Source: a virus
DNA length: 64,000 nucleotides
Reading direction: 5' to 3' (one strand)
IMG/VR virus record: IMGVR_UViG_3300050120_000121
Coordinates: 35,905 to 99,904 of that record
Position numbers and translations under genes: made by a program. How positions within the stretch are numbered: the stretch's first letter is position 1; each line of letters starts with the position of its first letter. Under the pieces are notes generated by a model that was not told the DNA's origin, did not search any database, and worked only from the letters and a program-made list of their open reading frames with translations. Shown here piece after piece: positions 34,309-42,280 of this stretch.

Positions 34309-34542
34309 TTGCACTTCACAACACATCGACCAGACGGCACAGCACGGCGGGCAAAAATCAACGGGGATGATGCTCGCGAGATTGTGCGGCTGTTTGGCGA
34401 AGGGATTGGCAAACACGAATTGGCGGCACAATTTGGCGTGTCATATTCCACGATCAACGCGATTATCGGCGGTCGAATTTGGAACCGCGAAACAGTGGAT
34501 CAGCGGCGACAATTGAACTCATTGAAAGGGAAGACATGCTGA
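34309..34542 (+). CDS. Small helix-turn-helix protein
   Basis: 77 residues from a TTG at 34309 with AAAGGGAAACTC before it. DDAREIVRLFGEGIGKHELA and QFGVSYSTINAIIGGRIW form a helix-turn-helix of the kind attached to phage homing endonucleases and recombinases. It overlaps the next gene by seven bases. Confidence 0.6.
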   Translation: MHFTTHRPDGTARRAKINGDDAREIVRLFGEGIGKHELAAQFGVSYSTINAIIGGRIWNRETVDQRRQLNSLKGKTC

Positions 34543-35291
34543 TTAAAGACACCGTATTCGGAATTATCGACTTGGAGACAACGGGGCTTCTCGCGGAAAC
34601 TGATCGCGTCGTCGAAGCGGCGATTGTCTGGTGTGAACCTCGCGGGATCTATGCCAATCACACTTTGCTCTACGATCCGGGAATTCCAATTCCACCAGCG
34701 GCGTCCGCGATTCATCACATTACCGATGATGACGTGGAAGGATTGCCGAAGTTCAGCAGTGAGATATTCTTCGGCGACGAAGAAAACAGCGACGTTGACT
34801 TCTACGCCGCTCACAATGCCGAATTCGACGGAGCGTTCCTGAAGCCAGTTCCGAAGCCACTGGTATGCACGATGCGACTCGCACAGAAGCTCTATCCCGA
34901 GTTTGAGTCTCATTCCAATCAGTTTTTGAGATACCGACTTGGATTGAAGCCGCCGATTGATCGACACGCCGCATGCCATCGCGCATTGCCTGACGCTCTC
35001 GTGACGGCAACTTTGCTGATTCACGAACTGAATGAAGTTCTAACATCGGTCGACATCGACGTTCGCGAATCGGTCCCAAACAACACTGTCGAAGAATTGG
35101 TTGCGTGGATCGAACGGCCGATGATTTTGCACAGAATCCGATTTGGAAAGCATGGACCGAAAGATGGCAAACCCGGAATGTTGTGGTCAGAAGTTCCGAA
35201 AGACTATCTGCGGTGGATGGTTGGAAATATGGCCGACGCTGACCGAGACACGATGTTTACCGCTCGTCATTATTTGGGGATTGGGAAATGA
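34536..35291 (+). CDS. DEDDh 3'-5' exonuclease, ExoX/DnaQ-like
   Basis: 251 residues. Exo I is IIDLETTG (Asp and Glu), Exo II is AAHNAEFD and Exo III is HRALPDAL with His and Asp, so all DEDDh residues are present. The C-terminus (FGKHGPKDGKPG ... WSEVPKDYLRWMVGN) is the DUF3820-type tail seen in exonuclease X. It probably proofreads or trims DNA ends in phage replication or repair. The start at 34536 follows AAAGGGAAGAC. Confidence 0.85.
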   Translation: MLIKDTVFGIIDLETTGLLAETDRVVEAAIVWCEPRGIYANHTLLYDPGIPIPPAASAIHHITDDDVEGLPKFSSEIFFGDEENSDVDFYAAHNAEFDGAFLKPVPKPLVCTMRLAQKLYPEFESHSNQFLRYRLGLKPPIDRHAACHRALPDALVTATLLIHELNEVLTSVDIDVRESVPNNTVEELVAWIERPMILHRIRFGKHGPKDGKPGMLWSEVPKDYLRWMVGNMADADRDTMFTARHYLGIGK

Positions 35292-35578
35292 TTTTCTTTC
35301 GGCACAATCCGCCAGCAGGTTCACCGGCAAGCCACTGCGAACATTGGTCGGCTGATACGTCGGACGGACTTCATCTGATTGCTCTAGTGAGCATTGAGCA
35401 ACCTGGAGACGTGTTGCATGTCAGTCTGTCGGTTCAAAGCGAGACGTCGCCGTTTGTTCGCAAGCCAAGTTGGCGAGAACGATTGACGGCGGTTCAAAAA
35501 TGGTTCCCGAGACTCAGCGTTGAAACACTATGGGGCGAGACTCAGCCGAACGTGTTTCATATTCTGGAGAAGAAATAA
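35288..35578 (+). CDS. Hypothetical early protein
   Basis: 96 residues, coupled by ATGA upstream and TAATG downstream. Trp-containing helical C-terminal half (SWRERLTAVQKWFPRLSVET). No family is recognised. Confidence 0.55.
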   Translation: MIFFRHNPPAGSPASHCEHWSADTSDGLHLIALVSIEQPGDVLHVSLSVQSETSPFVRKPSWRERLTAVQKWFPRLSVETLWGETQPNVFHILEKK

Positions 35579-35946
35579 TGGACACGGAACGCTTACAACG
35601 GCGAGTCGACGGCCGAACTCAAGCGAAAGCGATTTTCGACCTGTTGACGCTCGATCATCCCGACAAGATCGCAGCGTTTTTCGACGAACTCGATTCGCGA
35701 TTTCGACCGAAAACCGAAGTTGCGAAACAGATTGAACGTCGCAAGATTCGCGAACTGTCGGTCATCACAATTGACTTTGGGGCACATTCTGGCAAACAGA
35801 TGGACGAAATCCCACGGGAATACCTTTCGTGGCTTCTGGAGTCATCTGAGCAGACTTGCAGCGATATCCGCGAATATCTGGAAGCGACTGCCGAACGTGG
35901 CTCACCAGACGACGTAGGCGACTTTGAGATCGAGGACACGGAATGA
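35578..35946 (+). CDS. DUF3820-type small protein
   Basis: 122 residues. ITIDFGAHSGKQMDEIPREY followed by LSWLLES is the DUF3820 pattern (FG.H.GK....P..YL.WL), also present at the end of the ExoX-like protein two genes upstream. It may share a DNA or partner-binding function with that exonuclease. ATG 35578 overlaps the previous stop. Confidence 0.65.
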   Translation: MDTERLQRRVDGRTQAKAIFDLLTLDHPDKIAAFFDELDSRFRPKTEVAKQIERRKIRELSVITIDFGAHSGKQMDEIPREYLSWLLESSEQTCSDIREYLEATAERGSPDDVGDFEIEDTE

Positions 35947-36284
35947 CTGAATTCGAACAAGCGAAACTTATTGCCGAAAAGATTCTGGACGAACCGAACG
36001 CCGATCCTGACCGAGATGAAGCCATTATCGCCCGTCAGTTCAATCGGCTGGTCGAGCGAATCGAGAAGCGGAAGCCGATGAATCCACTGGAAACCGCAAC
36101 CGGATGGTACACGGAGGAAGAGATTTTCACGTTCATCAATCGAAAACCAAGCGTATTCGACGACTCACGTCAGAAGGTGCCGACAGACGTCCGAAGCATC
36201 GAATTCGCCGCATGGATGGCAAACGAATACCGTCTCGCAATGGCCAAAGGAATCCAGATGGCGAACAACGCGAACTCCGGTTGA
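35943..36284 (+). CDS. Hypothetical early protein
   Basis: 113 residues coupled by ATGA. Helical ends (FEQAKLIAEKILDEPNADPD; FAAWMANEYRLAMAKGIQMA). No motif is recognised. It is the last gene before a structured leader. Confidence 0.55.
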   Translation: MTEFEQAKLIAEKILDEPNADPDRDEAIIARQFNRLVERIEKRKPMNPLETATGWYTEEEIFTFINRKPSVFDDSRQKVPTDVRSIEFAAWMANEYRLAMAKGIQMANNANSG

Positions 36285-36369
36285 CGAACTGACCGACTCT
36301 CGGCAATAATCCCGACTCGCGACAGGTCATAGATGTTGCGAACGTCAGACAATTCAAAACGTGACGCGG

Positions 36370-36458
36370 TGATTAGTGCCCGTGTCCAAGAATCCATACG
36401 ATCCAGTATCCGCTTTTCCTTGCACTAATCAGGGGGAGGCGGATTCTTTTTTGGATAC
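36370..36458 (+). promoter_or_regulatory. Structured leader with competing hairpins, attenuator-like
   Basis: TGATTAGTGC (36370-36379) pairs perfectly with GCACTAATCA (36422-36431). An alternative stem pairs ATCCGC (36408-36413) with GCGGAT (36439-36444) and is followed by TCTTTTTT, a terminator shape. AAGAATCC (36388-36395) can also pair with GGATTCTT (36441-36448), and GTATCC (36406-36411) with GGATAC (36453-36458). Such mutually exclusive pairing is typical of attenuators. It precedes the replication genes. The ligand or trigger is unknown. Confidence 0.5.
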
Positions 36459-36461
36459 GTG

Positions 36462-36725
36462 ATGACTGATATTTCCGATTTTCAGATCACTGCAAAAGGC
36501 GTCGCCGGATTCATTTTGATGAATGCGGTTCCTCAATCAGAGTTGACGTTTGACATGCTGAAAGACATCAATGCCGAACTTGAACAGATCGACACGGAAA
36601 ATCAGGAATATGATTCGGCCGTAAAAGACATCTGTGCAAGATGTTATTGCGGAATCATCGACTCCACGCGAGCCGCTGCCGAAGTCCGCGAATTGAACGA
36701 TTCGATGAGAACATCGAGAAACTAA
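36462..36725 (+). CDS. Hypothetical protein before the replication genes
   Basis: 87 residues, starting at the ATG of a GTGATG pair right after the structured leader. Acidic and helical (MLKDINAELEQIDTENQEYD), with Cys residues in ICARCYCG. No family is recognised. Confidence 0.55.
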   Translation: MTDISDFQITAKGVAGFILMNAVPQSELTFDMLKDINAELEQIDTENQEYDSAVKDICARCYCGIIDSTRAAAEVRELNDSMRTSRN

Positions 36726-36777
36726 GTCGTTTCATATTTCCAAGTTCAGACGATTACTTGAGACGGAGCCTGCGGAG

Positions 36778-37725
36778 ATGGGCGAAGATAGATCGTGGAT
36801 CAAAGCCTATCGCTCAATGATGGACAAGACCGCCATTTGGGACAGCGACTGCATGACTCGACTCTGGCTTCATTGCTGCTTTACGGCGAACTGGAAGGAC
36901 ACGGAATGGACAATTCCAGCGACGTATCAAAAGATCGTTGTGCCTCGCGGATCGTTCATCACTGGGCGTCAGGCTCTCCACGCAAAGCTGTACCGAGCGA
37001 AGGACGAAAACGGGTTTGTGATCCATCACGACTTCATTCCGAGTGAATCGACGCTGTGGCGCAGAATTCAGGCTTTGGAAAAAATGGGATGCCTGAAAAT
37101 CGAAAACGTGAACAACCGATGTTCGATGTTAACCGTTGTCAATTATGACACTTACCAAAACGTTGAACAGCCATTTGAACAAGCGACTGACGGCAGGTTG
37201 AACAAGCGAACGCTGGAGCGTGAACAACCGATCGACACATCAGAAGAATTTAAGAATTTAAGAATTGAAGAAAGAAAGAAAGAAAATGGCGTTTCGTTTT
37301 TGCAAAAAGATGTCCAGATTCAGGACCAAGTCGAGTACCAAAAACAAGCCGACAGACTCACGGGATTCTCTCCGATTGTTGGCCATCTGTGCCAAGGATT
37401 CATTCGAGCATATCCAAGAAAAATCAAACCCGCTCTCGTGCCGGACTCGTTCGATTCCGCAATCGTGATTCTGGTTCAGCGTGGAATGACGATTGGCGAA
37501 TCCGCGGCGTTTTTGGAATCTCAGGCCACAAAATACGCTGCAAGCCCGGCTGGAAGAGATTTTGACGGTTCCGTCGATGTTCGACCAGCCCCGTCGAAAT
37601 GGCTTGACGAAGGACGCTACGACGAAGATCCAAACGAGTGGCGAGTCCCGAATGGAAACGTCAGGCAACACGATGTCCATCAGAAGCCGCGAATTAAGCC
37701 GCTCCAGAAAAAGGAAACAGCATGA
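36778..37725 (+). CDS. Replication initiator / helicase-loader-like protein
   Basis: 315 residues directly before the DnaB helicase. The N-terminus (WIKAYRSMMDKTAIWDSD ... RLWLHCCF, RGSFITGRQAL, TLWRRIQALEKMGCLKIE) is the winged-helix pattern of phage replisome organisers such as DnaD/O-like proteins. The C-terminus is a helical segment plus a charged tail. It probably binds the phage origin and loads the helicase. ATGA couples it to the helicase. Confidence 0.7.
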   Translation: MGEDRSWIKAYRSMMDKTAIWDSDCMTRLWLHCCFTANWKDTEWTIPATYQKIVVPRGSFITGRQALHAKLYRAKDENGFVIHHDFIPSESTLWRRIQALEKMGCLKIENVNNRCSMLTVVNYDTYQNVEQPFEQATDGRLNKRTLEREQPIDTSEEFKNLRIEERKKENGVSFLQKDVQIQDQVEYQKQADRLTGFSPIVGHLCQGFIRAYPRKIKPALVPDSFDSAIVILVQRGMTIGESAAFLESQATKYAASPAGRDFDGSVDVRPAPSKWLDEGRYDEDPNEWRVPNGNVRQHDVHQKPRIKPLQKKETA

Positions 37726-39092
37726 GAGATCTCGAACAACTTCCACCGCAAAATCTCGAAGCCGAGCAAGCGGTTCTTGGTTGCCAGATTCTCGGAGGGA
37801 AGTTTGGTGCCAGCAAGCATCTCGATCAAATCAACCTCTTGCCAGAAGTTCTGTCCGTTGATGATTTCTACAGCGACGTTCATCAAGAAATTCAGCGGGC
37901 GATATGGCGATTGAAAGACAAGATCGGGGTCGTCGATGTGTTGCTGTTGGCCGACGAACTGGAATCCACCGGGAAATATGCAGAAGTTGGCGGGACCGAT
38001 TATCTAATGAAACTCATTGATAAATTGGAGGATTCGACTCATTCCCTCCATTATGCCGCGATGGTCACCAAATGCTCTCGTCGTCGGAAGTCGATTGATA
38101 TTGGCAATATGATGATTCGGAAGGCGTATGACCCCACGAGGAGCGATGAAGAGTTTATTTCAGAAGCCCACGAAGCCGCGATGAAAATGGCGGAAATGTT
38201 ACACGTCAAGAAATCTCATCCCCGATTCCTGTCGGAACACGTCAACGAACAAATCGACGGACTCGAACGGGGTGATCTTCCTGTTGTGTTCTATGGGATT
38301 AAAGAAATTGACGGATTAATGCGGGGCATGGCACCGGGAGAACTGATTGTCGTCGGAGCGAGGCCGAATCACGGGAAATCGGCATTGGCGTTGCAGTGGC
38401 TTGACGCAGCGGCGGCGAAGGGTGTTTCGAGCTTGATGATTTCAGAGGAAATGTCCGCTCAAAATATCGCGTCAAGAACACTGACATATGTGAGTGAACT
38501 TCCGTCGTCATCATGGAAAGAACAGATTGACAATCTTCGACTGGAAGCGACATCCCATTTTAGCCGTCGTGCTGGTGTTCTCATCGCGGAAAACTGCGGA
38601 ACGATTGCGGCGTGCGAACGAGCGATTGATCGGGCCGTCCAGTCTCATGGGATCAAGATCGTCGCCGTCGATTATGCTCAAATGATTGACGGTGACGGTG
38701 AAACAAAAGCTCAGCGGGTTGGTGACGTTTCGAAGCGACTAAAGAAAATGGCAACGAAACATGGAATCAATCCGATCTTGCTGGCTCAACTAAATCGAGG
38801 GGTCGAGACGCGAGATGATTTAACTCCGCGATCATCGGACCTGAAAGATTCCGGATCACTTGAAGAGGATGCGGATATCGTCTTACTCCCCTATGTTCCG
38901 GCAATGTTTGACGAGACGTATTCGGACAAAACTGAATATCGAATCATATGCACGAAAAACAGAAGCAGACCGGGACGGGGCGAAGTCATTCAGATGAAAA
39001 CGGACTTTGGTCGACAACGGATTGTGTCGGTTGATACGACTACTGGCGACGGACGGGTTTATGATCAGCGTGATGTCGATAGGTTCTTTTGA
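37722..39092 (+). CDS. Replicative DNA helicase, DnaB-like
   Basis: 456 residues, about the length of bacterial DnaB. The N-terminal domain begins PPQNLEAEQAVLGCQIL. The RecA-type C-terminal domain has Walker A GARPNHGKSAL, Walker B IVAVDYAQMI, an LLAQLNRG motif with the usual Q-L-N-R and the DLKDSGSLEEDADIVLL segment. It should unwind the fork for phage DNA replication with the initiator encoded just before it. Confidence 0.92.
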   Translation: MRDLEQLPPQNLEAEQAVLGCQILGGKFGASKHLDQINLLPEVLSVDDFYSDVHQEIQRAIWRLKDKIGVVDVLLLADELESTGKYAEVGGTDYLMKLIDKLEDSTHSLHYAAMVTKCSRRRKSIDIGNMMIRKAYDPTRSDEEFISEAHEAAMKMAEMLHVKKSHPRFLSEHVNEQIDGLERGDLPVVFYGIKEIDGLMRGMAPGELIVVGARPNHGKSALALQWLDAAAAKGVSSLMISEEMSAQNIASRTLTYVSELPSSSWKEQIDNLRLEATSHFSRRAGVLIAENCGTIAACERAIDRAVQSHGIKIVAVDYAQMIDGDGETKAQRVGDVSKRLKKMATKHGINPILLAQLNRGVETRDDLTPRSSDLKDSGSLEEDADIVLLPYVPAMFDETYSDKTEYRIICTKNRSRPGRGEVIQMKTDFGRQRIVSVDTTTGDGRVYDQRDVDRFF

Positions 39093-39103
39093 CATGAACA
39101 ATT

Positions 39104-39292
39104 GTGGAACTATCAGGAAAATGGGTACTCGAATGGAGCGTGAAAGAAAAGTCGTTTCACATTCAGACTCTCAGTCAAGCAATCAATGCAAACATCAACA
39201 CAATGATAAACGGATATCCAGTCGACTATGCGATTGTCTTCATTGGAAATTCTCACGCAGAGGCTGGAACCGTACCAGCCGAAACACACTGA
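39104..39292 (+). CDS. Small hypothetical protein
   Basis: 62 residues from a GTG start. SFHIQTLSQAINANINTMIN and YAIVFIGNS look like a natural small protein. No clear ribosome-binding site; it fills the gap after the helicase. Confidence 0.45.
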   Translation: MELSGKWVLEWSVKEKSFHIQTLSQAINANINTMINGYPVDYAIVFIGNSHAEAGTVPAETH

Positions 39293-39332
39293 CGACGGAT
39301 TTGCAGATCGGGCGTTCAAATAAGGGGACGAT

Positions 39333-39617
39333 ATGAAAGCAACATTTGACGGTGCGGAGTGGGAGTATTTCACTGGGAGAGTCGGATTCATAAAATTCAA
39401 GGGTGATGATCGCGAATACCTTTGTGTAGATCATCCGACGCAAGTCGATAAATCGTGGCAATCCGAATTTGGGCGATTCGAGTCCATCATAAGTTTGATT
39501 GCAGATCTGAATCTGCGAAGGCGTTATATGGCCGATGGTTCGACGGCAGCAATTATTGCGAACATCATCGACAGACTCGAATCACTCGAAAAACAAGCCG
39601 CGAACGATAATAAGTAG
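39333..39617 (+). CDS. Hypothetical protein
   Basis: 94 residues, with AAGGGGACG before the ATG. Folded beta start (FDGAEWEYFTGRVGFIKF) and helical end (AAIIANIIDRLESLEKQ). No family is recognised. Confidence 0.55.
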   Translation: MKATFDGAEWEYFTGRVGFIKFKGDDREYLCVDHPTQVDKSWQSEFGRFESIISLIADLNLRRRYMADGSTAAIIANIIDRLESLEKQAANDNK

Positions 39618-39632
39618 GATCGGAATCCGAAA

Positions 39633-39929
39633 ATGGCTCAGCGTGGTTCATCGCAGAAGCGGGTGATGAAGGACAAACTCTTTCACGGATACGCAACAGC
39701 GAAATGCTGCTTCTGTCGCAGAACACTGAGCAAGTCAACAGCGACGATCGAACACGTAACGCCATTGGCACACGGAGGCGGATGGCGTCTCGAAAATCTG
39801 AGGGTGAGTTGCTTTGACTGCAATAACGCACGAGGCGTTCAACCATTCGAAGAATTCAGGAAAAAGAAACGGGATGCGATCGCTGCAAAGGTCGCGAAGT
39901 CACAACAACAAATGAAAGAAAATCAATGA
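39633..39929 (+). CDS. Small HNH endonuclease
   Basis: 98 residues: CCFCRRTLSKSTATIEHVTP, then GGGWRLENLRVSCFDCNNARG, a compact HNH core with two Cys pairs. It is close in style to McrA-type small phage HNH proteins. Next to replication genes it may be a homing endonuclease. Confidence 0.8.
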   Translation: MAQRGSSQKRVMKDKLFHGYATAKCCFCRRTLSKSTATIEHVTPLAHGGGWRLENLRVSCFDCNNARGVQPFEEFRKKKRDAIAAKVAKSQQQMKENQ

Positions 39930-40672
39930 GCAAACCGACAATCGAAAAGACGAAGCCAGCACAACCGAAAACCAAAGCCCAGCGGACATTCAAGGATGAT
40001 GTCGACCAACTGGCGAAATCACGGGAGATCGCGTTGACGGCGGTCCTGTCGCTGTTTTCATCGGCGACGAAATCTGACGCAGAATTCAAGACAGCGGATT
40101 CAAAGCTGAATTCGTACATCCAACGTAAGCGAACATTTGCGATTCAATGGACTGCGGATGGCACGCGGCGGGAAAACATTGAGCGGGCGAGAAAGCTGGT
40201 TTATTTCGTTCGCACCCGGATCGAATCAGAGCGGTTTGTCGGCGAAATCTTTCGTAGGACAGATGACGGCGAAACAATCCTTTTGACACTGAGCGGACAT
40301 GAGACGGCGAAGGCAGCAAAACAGGCTTGTTACGAATGGGCAGCGGCCGAATCAGTGGAAGTCATCAGATCGTATCGGCGGTTTTACGAAGGGGAATTAA
40401 CCTACGAAACCGAGATGGAGAAACTCGCGGCGATGCGAATGGTTGCGACTGAGGCGAATCACAAACTTGTGATGCTCGGCCGGAAAAAGGGTGTGACGGC
40501 GGAAGAGTTCGAGTCGACGGTATTCGAAGCCTGGATCTCGATCAGTCGCTACCTGATGCGGCAGATGTTGTGCAAGTCTCAGTGGACAGCAGACGGAAAA
40601 TGGACGGGACCGAAAAAGAAAGTCAAGAAAACTGTTGATCCGATTGATGGTGAGATTCGTTCAGATGTTTGA
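39926..40672 (+). CDS. Hypothetical protein
   Basis: 248 residues coupled by ATGA. A basic N-terminus is followed by a long helical charged body with aromatic clusters (YFVRTRIESERFVGEIF, AWISISRYLMRQMLC). No domain is recognised. Confidence 0.55.
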   Translation: MSKPTIEKTKPAQPKTKAQRTFKDDVDQLAKSREIALTAVLSLFSSATKSDAEFKTADSKLNSYIQRKRTFAIQWTADGTRRENIERARKLVYFVRTRIESERFVGEIFRRTDDGETILLTLSGHETAKAAKQACYEWAAAESVEVIRSYRRFYEGELTYETEMEKLAAMRMVATEANHKLVMLGRKKGVTAEEFESTVFEAWISISRYLMRQMLCKSQWTADGKWTGPKKKVKKTVDPIDGEIRSDV

Positions 40673-40691
40673 ACGGTAGCAACAAGGTCTA

Positions 40692-40925
40692 GTGGAGGCT
40701 AAAGACCTGTTGCGAGACTGCCAACTGACCGATGAATGTTGGGATGAAGTTTTGGAAGCGTTGCTCGAAGCCCAATGGGTCGATGAGGCGGTTCCGTTGC
40801 TGAACGAGCAAATCAAAATCTGCGAAGCGGCAATGATCGCGGATGAAGCGAACGCGAGCCTGTTGGCGAAAGGGTTTTGCCGAAGTTTGTGTCACGGATG
40901 GAAACGGGGTGAATTGTGCTCGTGA
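40692..40925 (+). CDS. Small acidic hypothetical protein
   Basis: 77 residues from a GTG start, helical and acidic (DECWDEVLEALLEAQWVDEA). It overlaps the csrA start by ten bases, suggesting co-translation with csrA. Confidence 0.55.
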   Translation: MEAKDLLRDCQLTDECWDEVLEALLEAQWVDEAVPLLNEQIKICEAAMIADEANASLLAKGFCRSLCHGWKRGELCS

Positions 40926-41030
40926 TTTCTCGAAAGACGAACGAAGCGTTTTTGATTGGCGAAAATATCGTCGTGCGAATCTTGGAGGTAAAAAACGGCA
41001 AGTGTCGTATCGGCATTGAGGCACCAAGCG
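40916..41030 (+). pseudogene. csrA: csrA, 5' part of a gene split by a transposon
   Basis: GTG start after a GGGG site. MLVISRKTNEAFLIGENI, VVRILEVKNGKCRIGIEAPS is the N-terminal two-thirds of CsrA, the RNA-binding translational regulator. The frame is cut at the target duplication and then runs into transposon sequence. Joining it with 44,888-44,949 gives a full 58-residue CsrA. As it stands the truncated product lacks the last strand and helix needed for the dimer. Confidence 0.9.
41022..41030. repeat. 9-bp target site duplication, left copy
   Basis: CACCAAGCG lies against the left inverted repeat. The same nine bases lie against the right repeat at 44,879-44,887. Confidence 0.9.
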
Positions 41031-41096
41031 GGCTTTGCCCCATAAGTCCGTCCCGCCGTCGACTTACGGAACAGCGACAGAAGTTATGGAACATCT

Positions 41097-41219
41097 CTAG
41101 ATCTTGGGTAATTCGCGGTCGGGACACAAGGAGTTGATTCGCCCGCATGCATCAAACATCGCTTTTGCCAATTCGTAAGATTCGTCGGAAGTCGGCAGCG
41201 GGCCGCATTCGCAAGACAT
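41097..41219 (-). CDS. Possible 40-residue cargo peptide
   Basis: A short frame (MSCECGPLPTSDESYELAKA...) near the left end of the transposon, with GGAG 11 bases before the ATG. The sequence is natural-looking and overlaps the broken csrA frame tail on the other strand. Function unknown. Confidence 0.35.
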   Translation of the reverse strand: MSCECGPLPTSDESYELAKAMFDACGRINSLCPDRELPKI

Positions 41220-41247
41220 GATGAATGATGCTCCAGTCACATCGCAT

Positions 41248-41610
41248 TTATTGCTTTGGTTGAGGAGTCCCGAGCCTGATGAATTCGTCGATGTCGTAAT
41301 ATCTTCGTTCTGTCGACTCGTGGGAGAAATTAATGACGGCATGTTTGTACCCCGCAGTTCTCAGGAAATCGGCCATGTTCACGAGATCTGATGCTGAATG
41401 GATTGAATGAGTCTTAAACGCACTGGGATCATCTAAGCCACTGATGAATGCGTTTGCCAATTGGATATCCTTGAAAACTATGAAGGATGGGCCTTTGGGG
41501 CCGGGAATCCGATAAATCGCATGCTCGACACCGAATTGCGAAGCGGAAAACGCATGAATCACTGTCCAGACTGGATAGTTTGGGAAAACGATCAGTTCAT
41601 CGACTTGCAT
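41248..41610 (-). CDS. Hypothetical transposon cargo protein
   Basis: 120 residues from the ATG at 41610. Mixed alpha/beta sequence (QVDELIVFPNYPVWTVIHAF, ASDLVNMADFLRTAGYKHAV). No family is recognised. It belongs to the minus-strand cargo set and is separated from the lipoprotein gene by a terminator. Confidence 0.6.
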   Translation of the reverse strand: MQVDELIVFPNYPVWTVIHAFSASQFGVEHAIYRIPGPKGPSFIVFKDIQLANAFISGLDDPSAFKTHSIHSASDLVNMADFLRTAGYKHAVINFSHESTERRYYDIDEFIRLGTPQPKQ

Positions 41611-41696
41611 TGCACAAACTCCCAATTGACGGCCGCTCGGGAGTTGTTACGATGACCAGCAACCACGCTTGGACATCGTTCTCCCAAGAACGAAAG

Positions 41697-41724
41697 AACG
41701 CGACGGATTCCAATCCGTCGCGTT
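41697..41724 (-). terminator. Intrinsic terminator after the lipoprotein gene
   Basis: A perfect 13-bp stem (AACGCGACGGATT with AATCCGTCGCGTT) on a 2-base centre. The minus-strand side runs into CTTTCGTTCTT. It lies about 50 bases after the lipoprotein stop codon. Confidence 0.75.
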
Positions 41725-41772
41725 TCTCATTGTCGCGTGTCACTCGTGAACTGCAAGAGGATTTGCGTTCGA

Positions 41773-42195
41773 TTATTTCCGAAGTCTCTTCAGAGCGACG
41801 TTTGTGCTGTACTCAATATCTGAGTAGCCCGTCGCGATACGCTCTCTCCATTCTTGCTTTTTTGCATCTTGTGCTGGTCCGACTCGTGAAATGAAATCGT
41901 AATTCCCGGCAATAAGTGAGAGGTTTTCATGGATCAATTTCATGTGGTCATGAACGAACTTTAGATTTGCATCGTATCGAATGTCCGGCACATCGCTGCA
42001 CGACGATTTCAATTCGCGGGCCATTTTTTCGCACCACTGCGATTGTTCCATTCTTTTGCAGGAAGCGATCTTGTCGGGAATGGAATTGAGGTAATCGTTC
42101 GCGGCCGCGCGGAATGACTTCTCACGCAATTGCGATTCCGATGGTGAACATCCGAGTGCACCGAGTGCAAGAATCGAAACTAAAATCATCTTCAT
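41773..42195 (-). CDS. Lipoprotein, transposon cargo
   Basis: 140 residues from the ATG at 42195. A short signal sequence (MKMILVSILALGALGC) ends in a lipobox ALGC, so it is probably lipidated and placed in a membrane. The mature part is helical and charged with several Cys. Prophage and transposon lipoproteins sometimes block superinfection, which would be one possible role. No known family. Confidence 0.65.
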   Translation of the reverse strand: MKMILVSILALGALGCSPSESQLREKSFRAAANDYLNSIPDKIASCKRMEQSQWCEKMARELKSSCSDVPDIRYDANLKFVHDHMKLIHENLSLIAGNYDFISRVGPAQDAKKQEWRERIATGYSDIEYSTNVALKRLRK

Positions 42196-42205
42196 GATGA
42201 GCAGT

Positions 42206-42253
42206 CCAAAATTGAAAAGTCGCATCGGTCTGCCACAAGGCTACCGATGCGAC
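42206..42253 (-). terminator. Terminator after the SWIM transposase gene
   Basis: GTCGCATCGGT and ACCGATGCGAC form an 11-bp perfect stem. On the minus strand it is followed by TTTTCAATTTT. It separates the transposase from the lipoprotein gene. Confidence 0.75.
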
Positions 42254-42280
42254 GTGGGAAAGTTCAATCGTCTCTTGTTA

